From assembly GCA_036526135.1 (NCBI GenBank), contig DATCZA010000068.1, positions 1 to 64,000 of the forward strand: a stretch of DNA of 64,000 nt, written 5' to 3'. The notes beneath the pieces were generated by a model. It was not told the DNA's origin. It ran no database searches and saw nothing but the letters and a program-made list of their open reading frames with translations. The number at the start of each line of letters is the position of its first letter. Positions within the stretch are counted from its first letter, which is position 1. This DNA comes from UBA2965 sp036526135. Lineage in GTDB: Bacteria > Pseudomonadota > Gammaproteobacteria > Pseudomonadales > Azotimanducaceae. Shown here piece by piece: positions 17,075 to 24,898 of the stretch. The position numbers were made by a program, and so were the translations under genes.

Positions 17075-17356
17075 TCAATCCTGCAGGCGGATCCGCGCCT
17101 CGTTCTTCTCGACGGTCCGTTCGCCGATGCCCTTGATGTTCGCAAGCTCATATGCGTCGCGGAACGCGCCGTGCTGCTCACGGTACTCGACGATGGCCTG
17201 GGCCTTGGTGAGCCCAACGCCGTTCAGCACCTCGGCAAGCGTCTCCGCATTCGCGCTGTTGATGTTCACACTCTCCGGGGCCGCGAGCACCGGCCCGGCG
17301 AGCACACCGGCCAGCAGCAGCGCAGCGCCCATCGCACGTTTGATCGTCATCGTCAT
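17075..17356 (-). CDS. ComEA-like exported helix-hairpin-helix protein
   Basis: 93 aa from the ATG at 17356, with GGAG at the right distance. A signal peptide (MTMTIKRAMGAALLLAGVLAGPVLA) is followed by a single double-HhH DNA-binding domain: SVNINSANAETLAEVLNGVG and NIKGIGERTVEKNEARI. ComEA-type proteins bind incoming DNA in the periplasm during natural transformation. This short form, without the N-terminal anchor domain of Bacillus ComEA, is usual in Gram-negatives. A comEA-like gene also sits by wbpM in Pseudomonas, so its place here matches that conserved border. Confidence 0.88.
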   Translation of the reverse strand: MTMTIKRAMGAALLLAGVLAGPVLAAPESVNINSANAETLAEVLNGVGLTKAQAIVEYREQHGAFRDAYELANIKGIGERTVEKNEARIRLQD

Positions 17357-17481
17357 GGGTATCTCCGTTATCAGTGGTGAGGAGGACGATAATGCTACGA
17401 GGCGCCCAGGCGTCCGCGTAAGCCGCAAAGAGCCGCCGTTTCCGTAAGTTCGGACCCGGCGAGGACGCGGGCCAATGGAGT

Positions 17482-18654
17482 TCAGACGTCGCCGTCGTAA
17501 CGCACGATGGGCTTGATGCTGCCCCAGGTCTTGCAGCTCGGACACTGCCAGATGAGCGTGTGCCCGCTGAAGCCACAGTCCTTGCAGCGATGGCTCGGCT
17601 GCTTCTGGAGCAGCGAGCTCGAGAACCTCCGAACCAGCGCCAGCTGGTCGGCCTCGAGAGCCGCTCCGCCACGGTCGAGCTGCTCGAGCAGGGAGACGAA
17701 GCCCGCCAGATTGGGGTTGCGCAGCAGCTGCTCGATCAGAAACTCCCGCGCCACCTCGTCGCCTTCGTCAGCCTCGATCTCCCGGGTGAGCGCCTGAACG
17801 ACCTCCAGCGGGGCCGCCCTCTCCAGACACTCCCTCAGATAGCGCACGAAATCGGCACGATCCCCGAGCTCTTCACTGGCGGCCCGGAACATCGCCACGG
17901 TTTCCCCGCTGAGCTCGGGCTCGAGGCTGCGAGCCTTCCGCAGCAGCCGCTTGACGTCGCGGTGGCGGCCACCGGCGGAGGCGACTTTCGCGCCGACCAG
18001 GGCGACCCGAGCGCAACCCGGATCAAAGTCCCCGGCTCGCTCGAGATCGGCGCGGGCGCGCCGCAGATCCCCATCGGCCAGAGCCTTCTCCGCAAGTTCG
18101 CACTGAAAGTGAGCCAGCGGCGTGCGATAGGATCGATCGGCACGGGAGAGCTCCCGGGCCACCTCCACGGCGCGCTCCCACTCCCGCTCCCGCTGATAGA
18201 TCTCGAGCAGCATCGTGCGCGCCACGTCGCGATCGTCGCCGGGTTTCTTGACCAGTTCCAGCAGCAGATTTTCCGCCCGGTCCAGCAGCCCGGCGGACAG
18301 ATAGTCGCGCGCCAGCTCGAGCTCGGTCTGAGCGCGGTGCGCAGGAGAAAGGACCGGCCGGGCGAGCAGGTTCTGGTGAATGCGGATGGCTCGGTCCACC
18401 TCTCCACGTCGCCGGACGAGACTTCCGAGCGCCAGGTGGGTGTCGACGGTGTCGCTGTCCACTGCCATGGCTTCCACGAACGTGTCGATGGCCAGGTCAT
18501 GACGCTCGTTGAGGAGATGGTTCAGGCCCCGGAAGTACTCCTGAGCCACCATGCCGGGACTGGACTGTTTGCGTTTGCGCTCGCGTCGCCCGAGAAGAAA
18601 GCCGATGCCGAGTGCCAGCACGAGAAGCAGGTAGACGACAAGGTTCTCGGGCAT
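17482..18654 (-). CDS. lapB: lipopolysaccharide assembly protein B
   Basis: 390 aa, the E. coli LapB (YciM) length. One N-terminal membrane helix (about 5-22, VVYLLLVLALGIGFLLG) is followed by TPR repeats across most of the protein and a C-terminal rubredoxin-like zinc site, Cys357, Cys360, Cys371 and Cys374 (CKDCGF, CPSCKTWG). LapB binds FtsH and YejM and controls LpxC degradation, thus LPS amount. It is 6 bp from lapA in the conserved ihfB-lapA-lapB order. Confidence 0.96.
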   Translation of the reverse strand: MPENLVVYLLLVLALGIGFLLGRRERKRKQSSPGMVAQEYFRGLNHLLNERHDLAIDTFVEAMAVDSDTVDTHLALGSLVRRRGEVDRAIRIHQNLLARPVLSPAHRAQTELELARDYLSAGLLDRAENLLLELVKKPGDDRDVARTMLLEIYQREREWERAVEVARELSRADRSYRTPLAHFQCELAEKALADGDLRRARADLERAGDFDPGCARVALVGAKVASAGGRHRDVKRLLRKARSLEPELSGETVAMFRAASEELGDRADFVRYLRECLERAAPLEVVQALTREIEADEGDEVAREFLIEQLLRNPNLAGFVSLLEQLDRGGAALEADQLALVRRFSSSLLQKQPSHRCKDCGFSGHTLIWQCPSCKTWGSIKPIVRYDGDV

Positions 18655-18660
18655 GCGCGT

Positions 18661-18954
18661 TTACTCGTGGTAGGACACGCTGCGCAATCTGCGCAGCTCA
18701 CGTTCGCTTGCCTCGAGCCGTTTAACCAGCGACCGGTTCTTCAGCCCGAGCCGGGCCCGAACGACCGAGATGCCAACCAGACCCAACAGCACACCGGTGC
18801 TGAACGCGGCTAGCAGCCACCAGAATACGCTTAGTTGCGGGGTCTGCCAGGTGACGAACTTGAGCGAAATCGGTTCCTGATTGACCGCCAGCCCTGCCAG
18901 GCAGAACACCAGCAGCGCAAGCAGCGCCCAGAAGAATCGTGACAACCAAGCCAT
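18661..18954 (-). CDS. lapA: lipopolysaccharide assembly protein A domain protein
   Basis: 97 aa. Two membrane helices (about 5-24 and 43-65) and a short basic, coiled-coil-like C terminus (LVKRLEASERELRRL) match the LapA/YciS (DUF1049) family, an inner-membrane partner encoded beside LapB and involved in LPS assembly. Lies between ihfB (9-bp gap) and lapB (6-bp gap) on the same strand, so the three are likely one transcript. Confidence 0.92.
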   Translation of the reverse strand: MAWLSRFFWALLALLVFCLAGLAVNQEPISLKFVTWQTPQLSVFWWLLAAFSTGVLLGLVGISVVRARLGLKNRSLVKRLEASERELRRLRSVSYHE

Positions 18955-18963
18955 GGGCTTAGG

Positions 18964-19290
18964 CTAGCTCGGAAGCCCGGCGGACTCCTGCTCCGCTCGT
19001 TCCCGCTCCAGACCCTGGTTCACCCGATCTCGCAGCTCCTTGCCCGGCTTGAAGTGGGGAACGTACTTGCCCGCCAGCCCCACGGACTCGCCGGTCTTTG
19101 GATTACGGCCGATTCGCGGCGCCCGGTAGTGCAGCGAAAAGCTGCCGAAGCCTCTGATCTCGATCCGGTGTCCCGCAGCAAGCGTTTCAGACATCTGCTC
19201 GATGAGCGTCTTTACGGCGAGCTCGACGTCCTTCGCAGACAGCTGCGTCTGCCTGGCCGCGATTCGCTCGATCAGTTCCGATTTGGTCAT
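18964..19290 (-). CDS. ihfB: integration host factor subunit beta
   Basis: 108 aa HU/IHF-fold protein. MTKSELIERIA, EIRGFGSFSLHYR and APRIGRNPKTGESV include the DNA-intercalating proline loop, and GKELRDRVN near the C terminus is typical of IHF-beta. The acidic tail (ERERAEQESAGLPS) extends a little past the E. coli protein. IHF bends DNA and serves replication, recombination and transcription. Position directly after rpsA is the conserved one. Confidence 0.96.
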   Translation of the reverse strand: MTKSELIERIAARQTQLSAKDVELAVKTLIEQMSETLAAGHRIEIRGFGSFSLHYRAPRIGRNPKTGESVGLAGKYVPHFKPGKELRDRVNQGLERERAEQESAGLPS

Positions 19291-19370
19291 GTCTGCCTGC
19301 TTGTCAGGCCCGACCTACGCCCGATTGACCGGCGTCTTCCGGACCCCCTCCCCCGTTCATCGCGTTGTCA

Positions 19371-19397
19371 CGGGCGGTCCTTTGATCGGGCCGCCCG
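19371..19397. terminator. strong stem-loop between rpsA and ihfB
   Basis: CGGGCGGTCC (19371-19380) pairs with GGGCCGCCCG (19388-19397), ten pairs with one G-T, loop TTTGATC. It lies 14 bp past the rpsA stop. The T-run (TTTTT, 19401-19405) is on the plus-strand side, so as a terminator it points against rpsA and ihfB. For minus-strand transcripts it is an A-tract followed by a hairpin, which may stop or slow only part of the polymerases or protect the rpsA 3' end. Confidence 0.55.
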
Positions 19398-19410
19398 CTC
19401 TTTTTGAAGG

Positions 19411-21093
19411 CTAGCTCTCTTCCTGATCCATCTGCGCCTTGATGAGATCTCCAAGCGTGCTCGGTCCCACGCGCTCGCTTTCCTGGCGCCGGTGCTCCCT
19501 CACCGCCTCGCGCTCGTCGTCCACCGCTTTGGCCTTGATTGACAGGGCAAGATTGCGGTTCTTGCGGTCCACGCTGATGATCTTGACCTCCACCTCTTCA
19601 CCCGCCGTCAGCACGTTGCGAGCATCCTCTATGCGGTCGATGCTGATCTCCGACGCCTTGAGAACACCGGTCACGTCTTCGGCTAAGCGAATGACGGCTT
19701 CCTTGGGTTCGACTTCCACGATCACGCCCGTGACCACCGAGCCGCGATCGTTGACCGCGGTGTAGTCGGTGAACGGATCCTCGTCGAGCTGCTTGATGCC
19801 CAGGGAGATTCGCTCACGCTCGGGATCGACGGACAGAATGACCGTCTCGATCTCCTCACCCTTGCTGTAACGACGCACGGCGGTTTCGCCGGGCTCGTTC
19901 CAGGAGATGTCGGAAAGGTGCACCAGACCATCGATGCCGCCATCCAGACCGATGAAGATCCCGAAGTCGGTGATGGACTTGATGCTGCCCTTGATCCGAT
20001 CACTCTTGGCGTGGTGGGCGCTGAACTCCTCCCACGGGTTCGCACGGCACTGCTTGATGCCCAGCGAGATGCGACGGCGTTCCTCGTCGATGTCCAGGAC
20101 CATCACCTCGACCTCATCGCCCACGTTGACGACCTTGGAGGGGTGGATGTTCTTGTTGGTCCAATCCATCTCGGAAACGTGCACGAGACCCTCGACACCT
20201 TCCTCGATCTCGGCAAAACAGCCGTAATCGGTAAGGTTGGTGACCGTGGCCCGGACCCGCGAACCTTCCGGATAGCGCCGGGTCAGCTCCACCCACGGAT
20301 CGTCCCCCAGCTGCTTCATGCCGAGACTGACGCGGTTCTTCTCCCTGTCGAACTTCAGAATCTTGACGTTGACCTCGTCGCCTACGTTGACCATTTCGCT
20401 GGGATGTCGAATCCGGCGCCAGGCCATGTCGGTGATGTGCAGCAGCCCGTCTACGCCGCCGAGGTCCACGAACGCGCCGTAGTCCGTGAGGTTCTTCACG
20501 ATGCCTTTGACTTCCTGACCTTCCTGCAGGGATTCCAGGAGCGCCTCGCGCTCGGCACTGTTCTCCTGCTCTAGCACGGCTCGCCGTGACACCACGACGT
20601 TGTTCCGCTTCTGGTCGAGCTTGATCACCTTGAACTCGAGGGGCTTGCCCTCGAGATGGGTGGTCTCGCGCAGCGGCCTGATGTCCACCAGGGACCCGGG
20701 AAGGAACGCCCGGATGTCGCTGATGTCCACCGTGAACCCACCCTTGACCTTGCCGTTGATGGCACCGGTGATGACCTCGCCCTTGTTGAAGGCGTCCTCG
20801 AGCATCATCCAGGATTCCGCGCGCTTGGCTTTCTCCCTGGACAGGCGGGTTTCACCCCAGCCGTCGTCGACAACCTCCATGGCAACCTGCACCTGGTCGC
20901 CCACGGAGAGGGTGAACTCACCCTCTTCGTTGATGAACTGGTTGCGGGGGATGACCCCCTCGGACTTGAGCCCCGCGTGGACGATGACCCAGTCGTTGTC
21001 TATATCCACCACCGTGCCGGTGACGATGGAACCCGGTTCCATCTCGATGGTCGTCAGGCTTTCTTCAAACAGATCGGCAAAACTTTCGCTCAT
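19411..21093 (-). CDS. rpsA: 30S ribosomal protein S1
   Basis: 560 aa, close to E. coli S1 (557). Six S1/OB repeats are visible; each ends with a variant of RISLGIKQ or RVSLGMKQ, and repeats 3 to 5 contain LVHVSEMDW or LVHLSDISW. S1 captures mRNA on the 30S subunit. The ATG at 21093 is preceded by an AT-rich GCAAATTAA with no Shine-Dalgarno sequence, as is known for rpsA, where S1 controls its own translation. Lies between cmk and ihfB as usual. Confidence 0.98.
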   Translation of the reverse strand: MSESFADLFEESLTTIEMEPGSIVTGTVVDIDNDWVIVHAGLKSEGVIPRNQFINEEGEFTLSVGDQVQVAMEVVDDGWGETRLSREKAKRAESWMMLEDAFNKGEVITGAINGKVKGGFTVDISDIRAFLPGSLVDIRPLRETTHLEGKPLEFKVIKLDQKRNNVVVSRRAVLEQENSAEREALLESLQEGQEVKGIVKNLTDYGAFVDLGGVDGLLHITDMAWRRIRHPSEMVNVGDEVNVKILKFDREKNRVSLGMKQLGDDPWVELTRRYPEGSRVRATVTNLTDYGCFAEIEEGVEGLVHVSEMDWTNKNIHPSKVVNVGDEVEVMVLDIDEERRRISLGIKQCRANPWEEFSAHHAKSDRIKGSIKSITDFGIFIGLDGGIDGLVHLSDISWNEPGETAVRRYSKGEEIETVILSVDPERERISLGIKQLDEDPFTDYTAVNDRGSVVTGVIVEVEPKEAVIRLAEDVTGVLKASEISIDRIEDARNVLTAGEEVEVKIISVDRKNRNLALSIKAKAVDDEREAVREHRRQESERVGPSTLGDLIKAQMDQEES

Positions 21094-21102
21094 TTAATTT
21101 GC

Positions 21103-21118
21103 CGCGCCGGCCGGCGCG
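21103..21118 (-). promoter_or_regulatory. 16-bp GC palindrome in the rpsA leader
   Basis: CGCGCCGGCCGGCGCG is a perfect palindrome that ends nine bases before the rpsA ATG. In RNA it can fold as a short hairpin with a 4-6 nt loop next to a start site lacking a Shine-Dalgarno sequence. The E. coli rpsA leader also uses hairpins and autogenous repression by S1; a similar role here is inference. Confidence 0.45.
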
Positions 21119-21171
21119 ACGTCTCCGTGTTGTCGAGCAGCACCCCAGTGATACCGCCCGGTTGGTTCATT

Positions 21172-21846
21172 TCAAATGCCTTTCGCCAGGCCCCGTGTCC
21201 GGGCCTCGGCCAGCACCCTGTCCAGCACCTGATCGATGGTCAGCTCGGTGCTGTCCACGAGGATCGCGTCCTGGGCAGGTCGCAGCGGCGATACGGCACG
21301 CCTCATATCCCGCTCATCTCTTTCACGGATGCTCGCGAGAAGGGCGCGGAAGGTAACACTTAACCCTTTGTTTTTCAATTGATTATAGCGGCGCTCCGCC
21401 CTGACCTCCGGCGAGGCCTCCAGATACACCTTCAGATCCGCCTCCGGGAACACCACCGTGCCCATGTCCCGGCCGTCGGCAACCAGTCCAGGAGCGCGCC
21501 GCATGGCGCGCTGCAGGCCGAAAATCGCCTGCCGAACGCCTTCGAGCGCGGCCACCTGCGACGCCGCCGAGCTGACGGCCTCGGTGCGGATGGTCCGGGT
21601 GAGATCCTCGCCATCCACCAGCACGCGGTCGTCCTCGAAACGGATGTCGAGCCCCGCCGCCATCCCGGCAATGGCCGCTTCGTCGTCCAGGGCGAGCCCT
21701 CGCGCAATGGCCTGGGCCCCGACGATGCGATACAGCGCCCCGCTATCCAGCAGGTGCCACCCGAGACGCTCGGCAAGCAGGCCGGCCAACGTGCCCTTTC
21801 CGGAGCCGCTCGGCCCATCCACCGTGATCACCGGCGGGAGACTCAA
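21172..21846 (-). CDS. cmk: cytidylate kinase
   Basis: 224 aa. N-terminal P-loop VDGPSGSGKGTLAG (about 9-22), LDSGALYRIVG for nucleoside monophosphate, and a DGRDMGTVVFPEA segment are diagnostic of Cmk, which phosphorylates CMP and dCMP to the diphosphates. The C-terminal DERDMRRAVSPLRPAQDAILVDST is also typical. It precedes rpsA by 78 bp. It follows tyrA by 33 bp with no room for aroA, which normally separates or is fused to this neighbour. Confidence 0.97.
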   Translation of the reverse strand: MSLPPVITVDGPSGSGKGTLAGLLAERLGWHLLDSGALYRIVGAQAIARGLALDDEAAIAGMAAGLDIRFEDDRVLVDGEDLTRTIRTEAVSSAASQVAALEGVRQAIFGLQRAMRRAPGLVADGRDMGTVVFPEADLKVYLEASPEVRAERRYNQLKNKGLSVTFRALLASIRERDERDMRRAVSPLRPAQDAILVDSTELTIDQVLDRVLAEARTRGLAKGI

Positions 21847-21879
21847 CGGCCATCGCCTCCAATCATCACCGCGGCCGCC

Positions 21880-22701
21880 TCAGTCACCGTGATAGCCCCG
21901 CCGCCGCTCGCTCGCCCGGGCGATGCAGTCGCGAACTGCCTCTTCGTCGTCGGCCTCGATGGCTCGACGCAGGTCGGCGAGATCCGCCTCGAACCCCGCC
22001 AGCGCAGCAAGGACCGCGTCCTTGTTCAGCCCGAAGATCGCCGACCACATGTCCGGGTCCGAACCGCCGATGCGGCTGAAGTCGCGAAAGCCCCCACCAG
22101 CGTGGTCCAGATGCGCAGGCTCGATCTGCTGCATGTAGGCGAACGCGATGAGATGCGGCAGGTGGCTGGTCAGTGCGTACACGCGATCGTGCAGCTCAGG
22201 GTCCATGCTTTCCACGCGAGCGCCCAGGCTGCGCCACCAGTAGGCCACCTGCTCCTGCGCCTCCGGGACCGTGCCTGCCACCGGCGTCTGCACCACCAGG
22301 CGCTCCGCGAAGAGGTCCTCGTTGGCCGCGCCCGGTCCGCTGACCTCCCGGCCGGCAATGGGATGGCAGGGCACGAAGCGTTCGGGAATCTCGCCCAGCT
22401 GCCCCCTGATTGCATCCAGGATGGCCCCCTTGACGCTGCCGGCATCGAACAGAATGCCGGGGTGATCGGCCAGCCGCACCACCCACTCGGCCACCGCGTC
22501 GCTCGGCACGGCGATCAGCACCGCATCGCTCGCGGCAGGGACGTCGTCGGCGATCTCGTCCACGATGCCGAGGCTCAAGGCAGACTGCGCGTTGCCCGGG
22601 TCCGGATCGATCCCGACGAAGGTCTGGAAAAGATTGCGGGTGCGCGCGCCGAGGGCGAACGAGCCGCCGATGAGTCCGGTCCCAACGACGGTGAGCAGCA
22701 T
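21880..22701 (-). CDS. tyrA: prephenate/arogenate dehydrogenase (monofunctional TyrA)
   Basis: 273 aa. NAD(P)-binding VVGTGLIGGSFALGAR (5-20), DAGSVKG, and the substrate region HPIAGREVSGP and TSHLPHLIAFAYM define TyrA. It lacks the chorismate mutase domain of enteric TyrA and the EPSP-synthase domain fused to it in Pseudomonas. It makes 4-hydroxyphenylpyruvate or tyrosine by oxidative decarboxylation. Four bp after hisC in the gyrA-serC-pheA-hisC-tyrA run. Confidence 0.95.
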   Translation of the reverse strand: MLLTVVGTGLIGGSFALGARTRNLFQTFVGIDPDPGNAQSALSLGIVDEIADDVPAASDAVLIAVPSDAVAEWVVRLADHPGILFDAGSVKGAILDAIRGQLGEIPERFVPCHPIAGREVSGPGAANEDLFAERLVVQTPVAGTVPEAQEQVAYWWRSLGARVESMDPELHDRVYALTSHLPHLIAFAYMQQIEPAHLDHAGGGFRDFSRIGGSDPDMWSAIFGLNKDAVLAALAGFEADLADLRRAIEADDEEAVRDCIARASERRRGYHGD

Positions 22702-22705
22702 CGGC

Positions 22706-23800
22706 CTAAGAATTCCCGAGAACGCGTTCCAGCGCCCCCAGAAAGCGAGCGTTCTCCTCGGGCAGCCCGACGGTCACGCGCAAATGGTTGGGAAGGCCGT
22801 ACTCGGCGATGGGCCGTACGATGACGCCCTGCTCGAGCAGCGCCTGGTAGACGGGAAAACAGGGGCCGCCCACGTCGAAGCTGAGGAAATTGCCCACGGA
22901 CGGAATCTGCTCGAGGCCAAGCCGGGCAATGCCGTCGCGCATCTGCCCCATCCCCTCGCGGTTGAGCCTTCGGCTCTCCTGCACGAACTCCTGATCCGCG
23001 AGCGCCGCAACGGCAGCAGCCATGGCCGGCGCGTTGACGTTGAAGGGTTGGCGGGCCCGGTTCATCAGGTCGGCCGCTTCCTCGGAGCTCACGCTGAAGC
23101 CCACTCGAAGGGCGGCAAGCCCGTGAATCTTCGAGAACGTGCGCGTGACGATCAGGTTCGGATAGCGCCGCTGAAGCTCCATGCCGTTAGGGTATCCGGC
23201 CGCCTCCACGTATTCGTGATAGGCCTCGTCCAGAACGACCCAGACGTGCTCGGGAACCTCGTCCAAGAACCGCACCAACGCCCCTTCGCCCACCCAGGTG
23301 CCGGTGGGGTTGTTGGGGTTGGCGAGAAAGACGATGGCCGTGGCGTCGGTGATGGCATCCAGAATTCCGTCGAGATCCGCGCCGTAGTTCCGAGCCGGCA
23401 CCTCGACGAGCTCGCCACCCGCGGACAGGGTGGCCAGGCGGTAGACGACGAAGGCGTGTTCCGAGATCACCGCTTCGGCCCCCGGGGACAGGCTCATGCG
23501 CGCGGCCAGATCGAGGACGTCGTTGGAGCCGTTGCCAACGGTGAGCTGGCTCTCCCGCACCCCGAAATGCCGGGCCAGCGCCTGCTTGAGCGCGAACGCG
23601 TTGCCGTCCGGGTAGCGGGCAAGGTCTCCACAGGCCGCATCGATGGCCTGCCGCACCAGCTCGCCGGGCCCGCGAGGGTTCTCGTTGCTCGCCAGCTTGA
23701 TCACGTCGACCAGCCCGAGTTCCCGGGTGACTTCTTCTACCGGCTTGCCGGGCTGATACGGCTTGAGCGCCTTGATCCTGGGGTTAACGCGCGGCGACAT
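22706..23800 (-). CDS. hisC: histidinol-phosphate aminotransferase
   Basis: 364 aa fold-type I PLP enzyme of usual HisC length. Landmarks: KLASNENPRGP near the N terminus, NPNNPTGTWV, VLDEAYHEYVE, and TRTFSKIHGLAALRVGF carrying the PLP-lysine. HisC transaminates histidinol phosphate; this HisC2-like copy next to pheA and tyrA often also transaminates prephenate, phenylpyruvate or hydroxyphenylpyruvate, which would complete Phe and Tyr synthesis. It directly abuts pheA. Confidence 0.93.
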   Translation of the reverse strand: MSPRVNPRIKALKPYQPGKPVEEVTRELGLVDVIKLASNENPRGPGELVRQAIDAACGDLARYPDGNAFALKQALARHFGVRESQLTVGNGSNDVLDLAARMSLSPGAEAVISEHAFVVYRLATLSAGGELVEVPARNYGADLDGILDAITDATAIVFLANPNNPTGTWVGEGALVRFLDEVPEHVWVVLDEAYHEYVEAAGYPNGMELQRRYPNLIVTRTFSKIHGLAALRVGFSVSSEEAADLMNRARQPFNVNAPAMAAAVAALADQEFVQESRRLNREGMGQMRDGIARLGLEQIPSVGNFLSFDVGGPCFPVYQALLEQGVIVRPIAEYGLPNHLRVTVGLPEENARFLGALERVLGNS

Positions 23801-24898
23801 TCAGACCACCGCCTGGGGATAGGAGCCCAGCGAACGGACCTCCATGGCCACGTCGCCGACCTCCCGCATGACGGCTTCGATTGCCGGCTCGCTGCCATGC
23901 CCGTCGAAATCGATGAAGAAGACGTAGGACCAGCTGCCCGATCTGGCCGGCCGCGTCTCGATACGCGACAGGCTGATGCCGTGTCGATGGAAGGGCTCGA
24001 GAATCTTGTAGAGCGCGCCGGGCTCGTTGCGGGTGGAAACCAGGATGGAGGTCTTGTCACGACCGCTCGGACCCACGCGCTGCTGGCCGATGACCAGAAA
24101 GCGCGTCTTGTTGTCCGTCTGGTCCTCGATGTGGGAGGCGATGACCCGCAGTCCGTAACGTTCGGCCGCCATGTCGCCCGCAACGGCGGCAGCATTGGTA
24201 CGGGCGGCAACCAGCCTCGCTGCCTCGGCATTGCTGTTGACGGGCGTGCGGGGAACGCCGGGATAGTGCGCGTCCAGCCAGGTGCGGCACTGAGCGAGCG
24301 ACTGGGAGTGGGACAGAATCTCCTCGATGCCCTCGCCGCTGGCGTCCGGCGCCACCATGAAGGCGTGATGGATGGGCAGCTCCACCTCCGCGCAGATTTT
24401 CAGCGGCGAGTCGATGAAGCAGTCGAGCGTGTGGTTCACCATGCCTTCCGTGGAGTTCTCCACCGGCACCACGCCGTAATGGGCGCCGCCAGTTTCCACC
24501 TCGCGAAACACTTCGTCGATGGATGCGAGCGCCGCCGTTCCCGCAAAGTGCCCGAACTGCTTGACGGTGGCGGCTTCGGTGTAGGTTCCCGCCGGCCCGA
24601 GGTAAGCGATGGTCAGAGGCTGCTCGAGATTCAGACAGCAGGAAATGATCTCGCGGAAAAGGCGCGCGACGTCGTCGTCGCTCAGCGGCCCCTGGTTCTC
24701 CTGCTTGAGCCGCGAAAGGATCTGGGCTTCCCGCTCCGGCCGATAGAACACCGGCGCCTCCGCATCCGGGTCCGCCTGCTTGATCTCACCCACCTCCAGC
24801 GCGCAGGCAGCCCGCTCGTTCAGGAGTTTCTGGAGCTCCCGGTCGATGGCGTCGATACGGTCGCGGACCGCTTTGAGCCTGTCGTCCCGGGTGCTCAT
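23801..24898 (-). CDS. pheA: bifunctional chorismate mutase/prephenate dehydratase (P-protein)
   Basis: 365 aa in three parts. Residues 1-95 are an AroQ chorismate mutase (LKAVRDRIDAIDRELQKLLNERA). A prephenate dehydratase follows (IAYLGPAGTYTEAA, VPVENSTEGMVNHTLD, and TNAAAVAGDMAAE). An ACT domain with TSILVSTRNEPGALYKIL and IETRPAR closes it and should mediate Phe feedback. It commits chorismate to phenylalanine. ATG overlaps the serC stop by four bases. Confidence 0.97.
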   Translation of the reverse strand: MSTRDDRLKAVRDRIDAIDRELQKLLNERAACALEVGEIKQADPDAEAPVFYRPEREAQILSRLKQENQGPLSDDDVARLFREIISCCLNLEQPLTIAYLGPAGTYTEAATVKQFGHFAGTAALASIDEVFREVETGGAHYGVVPVENSTEGMVNHTLDCFIDSPLKICAEVELPIHHAFMVAPDASGEGIEEILSHSQSLAQCRTWLDAHYPGVPRTPVNSNAEAARLVAARTNAAAVAGDMAAERYGLRVIASHIEDQTDNKTRFLVIGQQRVGPSGRDKTSILVSTRNEPGALYKILEPFHRHGISLSRIETRPARSGSWSYVFFIDFDGHGSEPAIEAVMREVGDVAMEVRSLGSYPQAVV

